Below are positions 6,045 through 7,618 of a DNA stretch of 7,618 bases, one piece after another. This DNA comes from an uncultured Lachnospiraceae bacterium (lineage in GTDB: Bacteria; Bacillota; Clostridia; Lachnospirales; Lachnospiraceae). The notes below the pieces were generated by a model that was not told where the DNA came from, ran no database searches, and saw only the letters and a program-made list of their open reading frames with translations. The translations under genes and the position numbers were made by a program. The DNA lies in contig CAKRPI010000099.1 of NCBI GenBank assembly GCA_934376945.1, positions 1-7,618 of the forward strand. The letters run 5' to 3'. How positions within the stretch are numbered: the first letter of the stretch is position 1; each line of letters begins with the position of its first letter.

Positions 6045-6877
6045 ATGAAAAATTAGCATTGAAGAAACTGCTAACTTATATGAAAAGTGTATACAAAATT
6101 CCACAAAAAATCAAGGGTTTATCCGATGAAAGAAAAAGAAAATCCATCCCGTTGTTTAATATCGTTATGCCAGTGCTGATTTTCCTGATGCTTCAGTATG
6201 AAAGTTTTCACACCATTTTTTCAGCGCCGGAAAGCATGGAGAAACGACTGAAAAACTGTATCCGTGGAAAAATCCCAAAAGTTGATGCAGTCAGGGATCT
6301 TCTTTCCCGGATTGATCCAAAAGAAATCGAGGAAATTCACGCGCAGACGATTGATGTTCTGAAACGCAACCGCGTATTTCGGGAAGGAACCATAGGCGGA
6401 TATGTTGCGGCAGGTATTGATGGGATGGAATTATTCAGCAGTACAAAAAAGTCCTGTCCAGACTGCCTGAGCCGGAAGAACGGGACGGGGAAGACAAAAT
6501 ACTTTCATCGAAGTGTGGTATGTATGACGGTAGGAAAATCGCCGCATGTGATCTTTGGGCAGGAAATGCTGAAACCCAGAGATGGTTCAGAAAAAGATGA
6601 AGGGGGACTGACAGGAGCGAAAAGGCTCATCCGGCGTTTAAAGAAAAGGCATGGTCATTTCGCAGATGTGATTGTGGCGGATGCACTGTACCTGAATGCC
6701 CCGTTTATCAATACTTTGAAAGAATGCGGTTTAGAAACGGTAATCCGTCTGAAAGATGAAAGAAGGCTTCTGTTTCAGGATGCGGAAAGCATGTTTCAGC
6801 GGGACGAGGGGAGAAAAAGGAGCTTCAGGAAGGGAAAAAAGAGTATTGAAGTCTGGGATCTTTCCGGATTTGAGATA
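6045..6877 (+). pseudogene. DDE transposase, IS4-like, frameshifted at start and 3'-truncated
   Basis: The frame with codons at 6050, 6053 and so on encodes an IS-type DDE transposase N-terminus and core. It has a basic start (LALKKLLTYMKSVYKIPQKI), SDERKRKSIPLFNIVMPVLIFLMLQYESF, then VAAGIDGMELFSSTKKSCPDC with the first catalytic-type Asp at 6419-6421 and ADVIVADALYLNAPF with the second at 6680-6682. The last recognisable segment is KKSIEVWDLSGFE, ending at 6874; the region expected to hold the catalytic Glu is gone. The natural start is probably ATG 6045-6047, 6 bases after GAAGGTG, but that frame meets TAG after three codons; one extra A in the A5 run (6048-6052) would give MKKLALKKLL and restore it. 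Otherwise ATG 6080 (no clear ribosome binding site) or the in-frame ATG 6008, upstream of any likely transcript start, are the alternatives. Family placement within IS4/ISNCY-like groups is from memory. Confidence 0.75.
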
Positions 6878-7608
6878 GACCTGGACGATATCTTAAGCGG
6901 ACTGAAATACGAGGACGGCCACTACGATCTCGTGAGTCTTTCCGACAAGGATTATCAGAAAAAACTGGATGTCCAGATTGCCTGCTGGGATAAACTGAAA
7001 AATGAAATTCAGAAGGTCAGATCCGGAGAAAACGGAACGGCGGATCTGGTAGACATGAGAGAGACGTATTTCCAGATGGCAGATGAAACGGTTGCCGCAG
7101 TCAAAGTTTCCCGTGCCAACCGCCAGCTGGAACAGAAAGCCTACATCGACCTTCACACGGGACTGCCGAACAAGAGCAAGTGCGAAGAGCTGTTCCACAA
7201 TGTGGAATTCATCAAAACTCCTACCGCCTGTATCGTCTTTGACATGAACAACCTGAAACGCGTCAACGACAGCCTCGGCCACTCCATCGGCGACCAGCTG
7301 ATTCTGAACTTTGCCCGGCTGCTGCGAAACTCGATTCCCGCGAAGCATTTTGTAGGAAGATACGGCGGCGATGAATTATGGCGGTCATCTATGATGCAAC
7401 CCGCGAAAGCATCACAGAAATCCTCACAGAGCTTCAGAACGAAGTCGAACAGCTCAACAGCTACGGAACCCAGTTCCGCATCAGCTATTCCCACGGCTGG
7501 GCACTTTCCACCGATTACAACGAATGTACGCTCCGCACGCTGTTTGACAAAGCAGATAAATATATGTATGAAAACAAGCAGCAGAGCAAGCAGGGACGCC
7601 AGGACTAA
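6878..7608 (+). pseudogene. Sensor-type diguanylate cyclase (GGDEF) remnant, frameshifted in the GGDEF motif
   Basis: The start is fused to transposase coding sequence near 6872-6890. The first part (DILSGLKYEDGHYDLVSLSDKDY, KLDVQIACWDKLKNEIQKVR, YFQMADETVAAV) looks like the end of an extracytoplasmic helical sensor domain of the kind found in Lachnospiraceae GGDEF proteins. It then passes straight into ANRQLEQKAYIDLHTGLPNK, the usual GGDEF entry, with no transmembrane helix between. The GGDEF domain has CIVFDMNNLKRVND (metal and substrate residues) and GHSIGDQL, then GRYGGDE, where the frame breaks: TTATGG at 7376-7381 needs one more T to read GGDEF-MAV. The remainder (MAVIYDATRES, RISYSHGWALSTDY, KADKYMYENKQ) continues from ATG 7378 to TAA 7606-7608. 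No RxxD inhibitory site precedes GGDEF. As written, no active cyclase, which would make cyclic di-GMP, is produced. Confidence 0.82.
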
Positions 7609-7618
7609 AGAAACGCCG

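Larger units (their letters stand above)
5984..6877 (+). mobile_element. Insertion sequence, left end and truncated body
   Basis: The element is recognised by its transposase gene and by a structured left end (hairpin 5984-6043, TATAAT at 6001-6006). The left boundary is approximate and could lie a few bases before 5984. The right end is missing: no inverted copy of the AAGGACACC-type end occurs near the point where transposase similarity stops (about 6872-6890), so no target duplication can be defined. The element separates kdpD from whatever once preceded it and is joined to a GGDEF gene on its right. Without a right end it cannot move by itself. Confidence 0.72.

Noticed and set aside
6893..7348. 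Minus-strand open frame of 151 codons opposite the GGDEF region
   Set aside because: The plus strand gives clear cyclase sequence; the antisense frame is a by-product of its codon use.
1..7618. CRISPR array, tRNA or rRNA genes, phage or defence genes
   Set aside because: No spaced direct repeats, cloverleaf-like segments or recognisable proteins of these kinds were seen on either strand.

Overview
The window looks like a chromosomal segment of a gut Clostridia bacterium, most likely a Lachnospiraceae member. The evidence is protein character only: a bile salt hydrolase, a clostridial-type ECF S component, a short KdpD/KdpE pair lacking the Walker-type KdpD domain, a long small alarmone synthetase, a Lachnospiraceae-style GGDEF protein, AGGAGG-like ribosome binding sites, and mid-range GC with AT-rich intergenic gaps. 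Species was not determined.

Layout. 1-843 (+) is the 3' ~85% of a bile salt hydrolase, ending in a bidirectional terminator (844-903) shared with a convergent minus-strand unit. That unit is an ECF transporter S component (1159-1728) followed at once by the C-terminal third of a uridine-kinase-like protein (904-1158). Its promoter has the architecture of a MerR-family-controlled promoter: TTGACA, a 19-bp spacer holding a dyad, then TACACT. Divergent from it is a complete tRNA-dihydrouridine synthase (1933-2886), followed in the same frame by a headless NTF2/SnoaL-like fragment (2887-3132). A strong bidirectional terminator (3135-3179) separates these from minus-strand genes: a RelQ-like (p)ppGpp synthetase with its own promoter (3213-3989), a KdpE-type response regulator (4072-4773), and a KdpD-type sensor kinase (4766-5978) that has lost its dimerisation/phosphoacceptor region through an out-of-frame internal deletion.

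Upstream of kdpD lies the left end of an insertion sequence (about 5984 onward). It carries a hairpin that can hide the transposase ribosome binding site. The transposase is cut at about 6875 and joined in frame to the remains of a sensor-type diguanylate cyclase. That cyclase is itself frameshifted inside its GGDEF signature (7376-7377) and ends at 7608. The combined frame is open from 6008 to the window end.

The main theme is erosion. The intact core genes (dus, relQ, kdpE, the ECF S component and the visible part of bsh) alternate with four truncated or internally deleted genes, plus two one-base homopolymer contractions. Either this locus is decaying in the organism or the assembly carries deletions, and read-level data would separate the two. 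No new multi-gene system is evident. The most informative signals are the MerR-type promoter, the IS 5' hairpin, and the transposase-GGDEF chimera.
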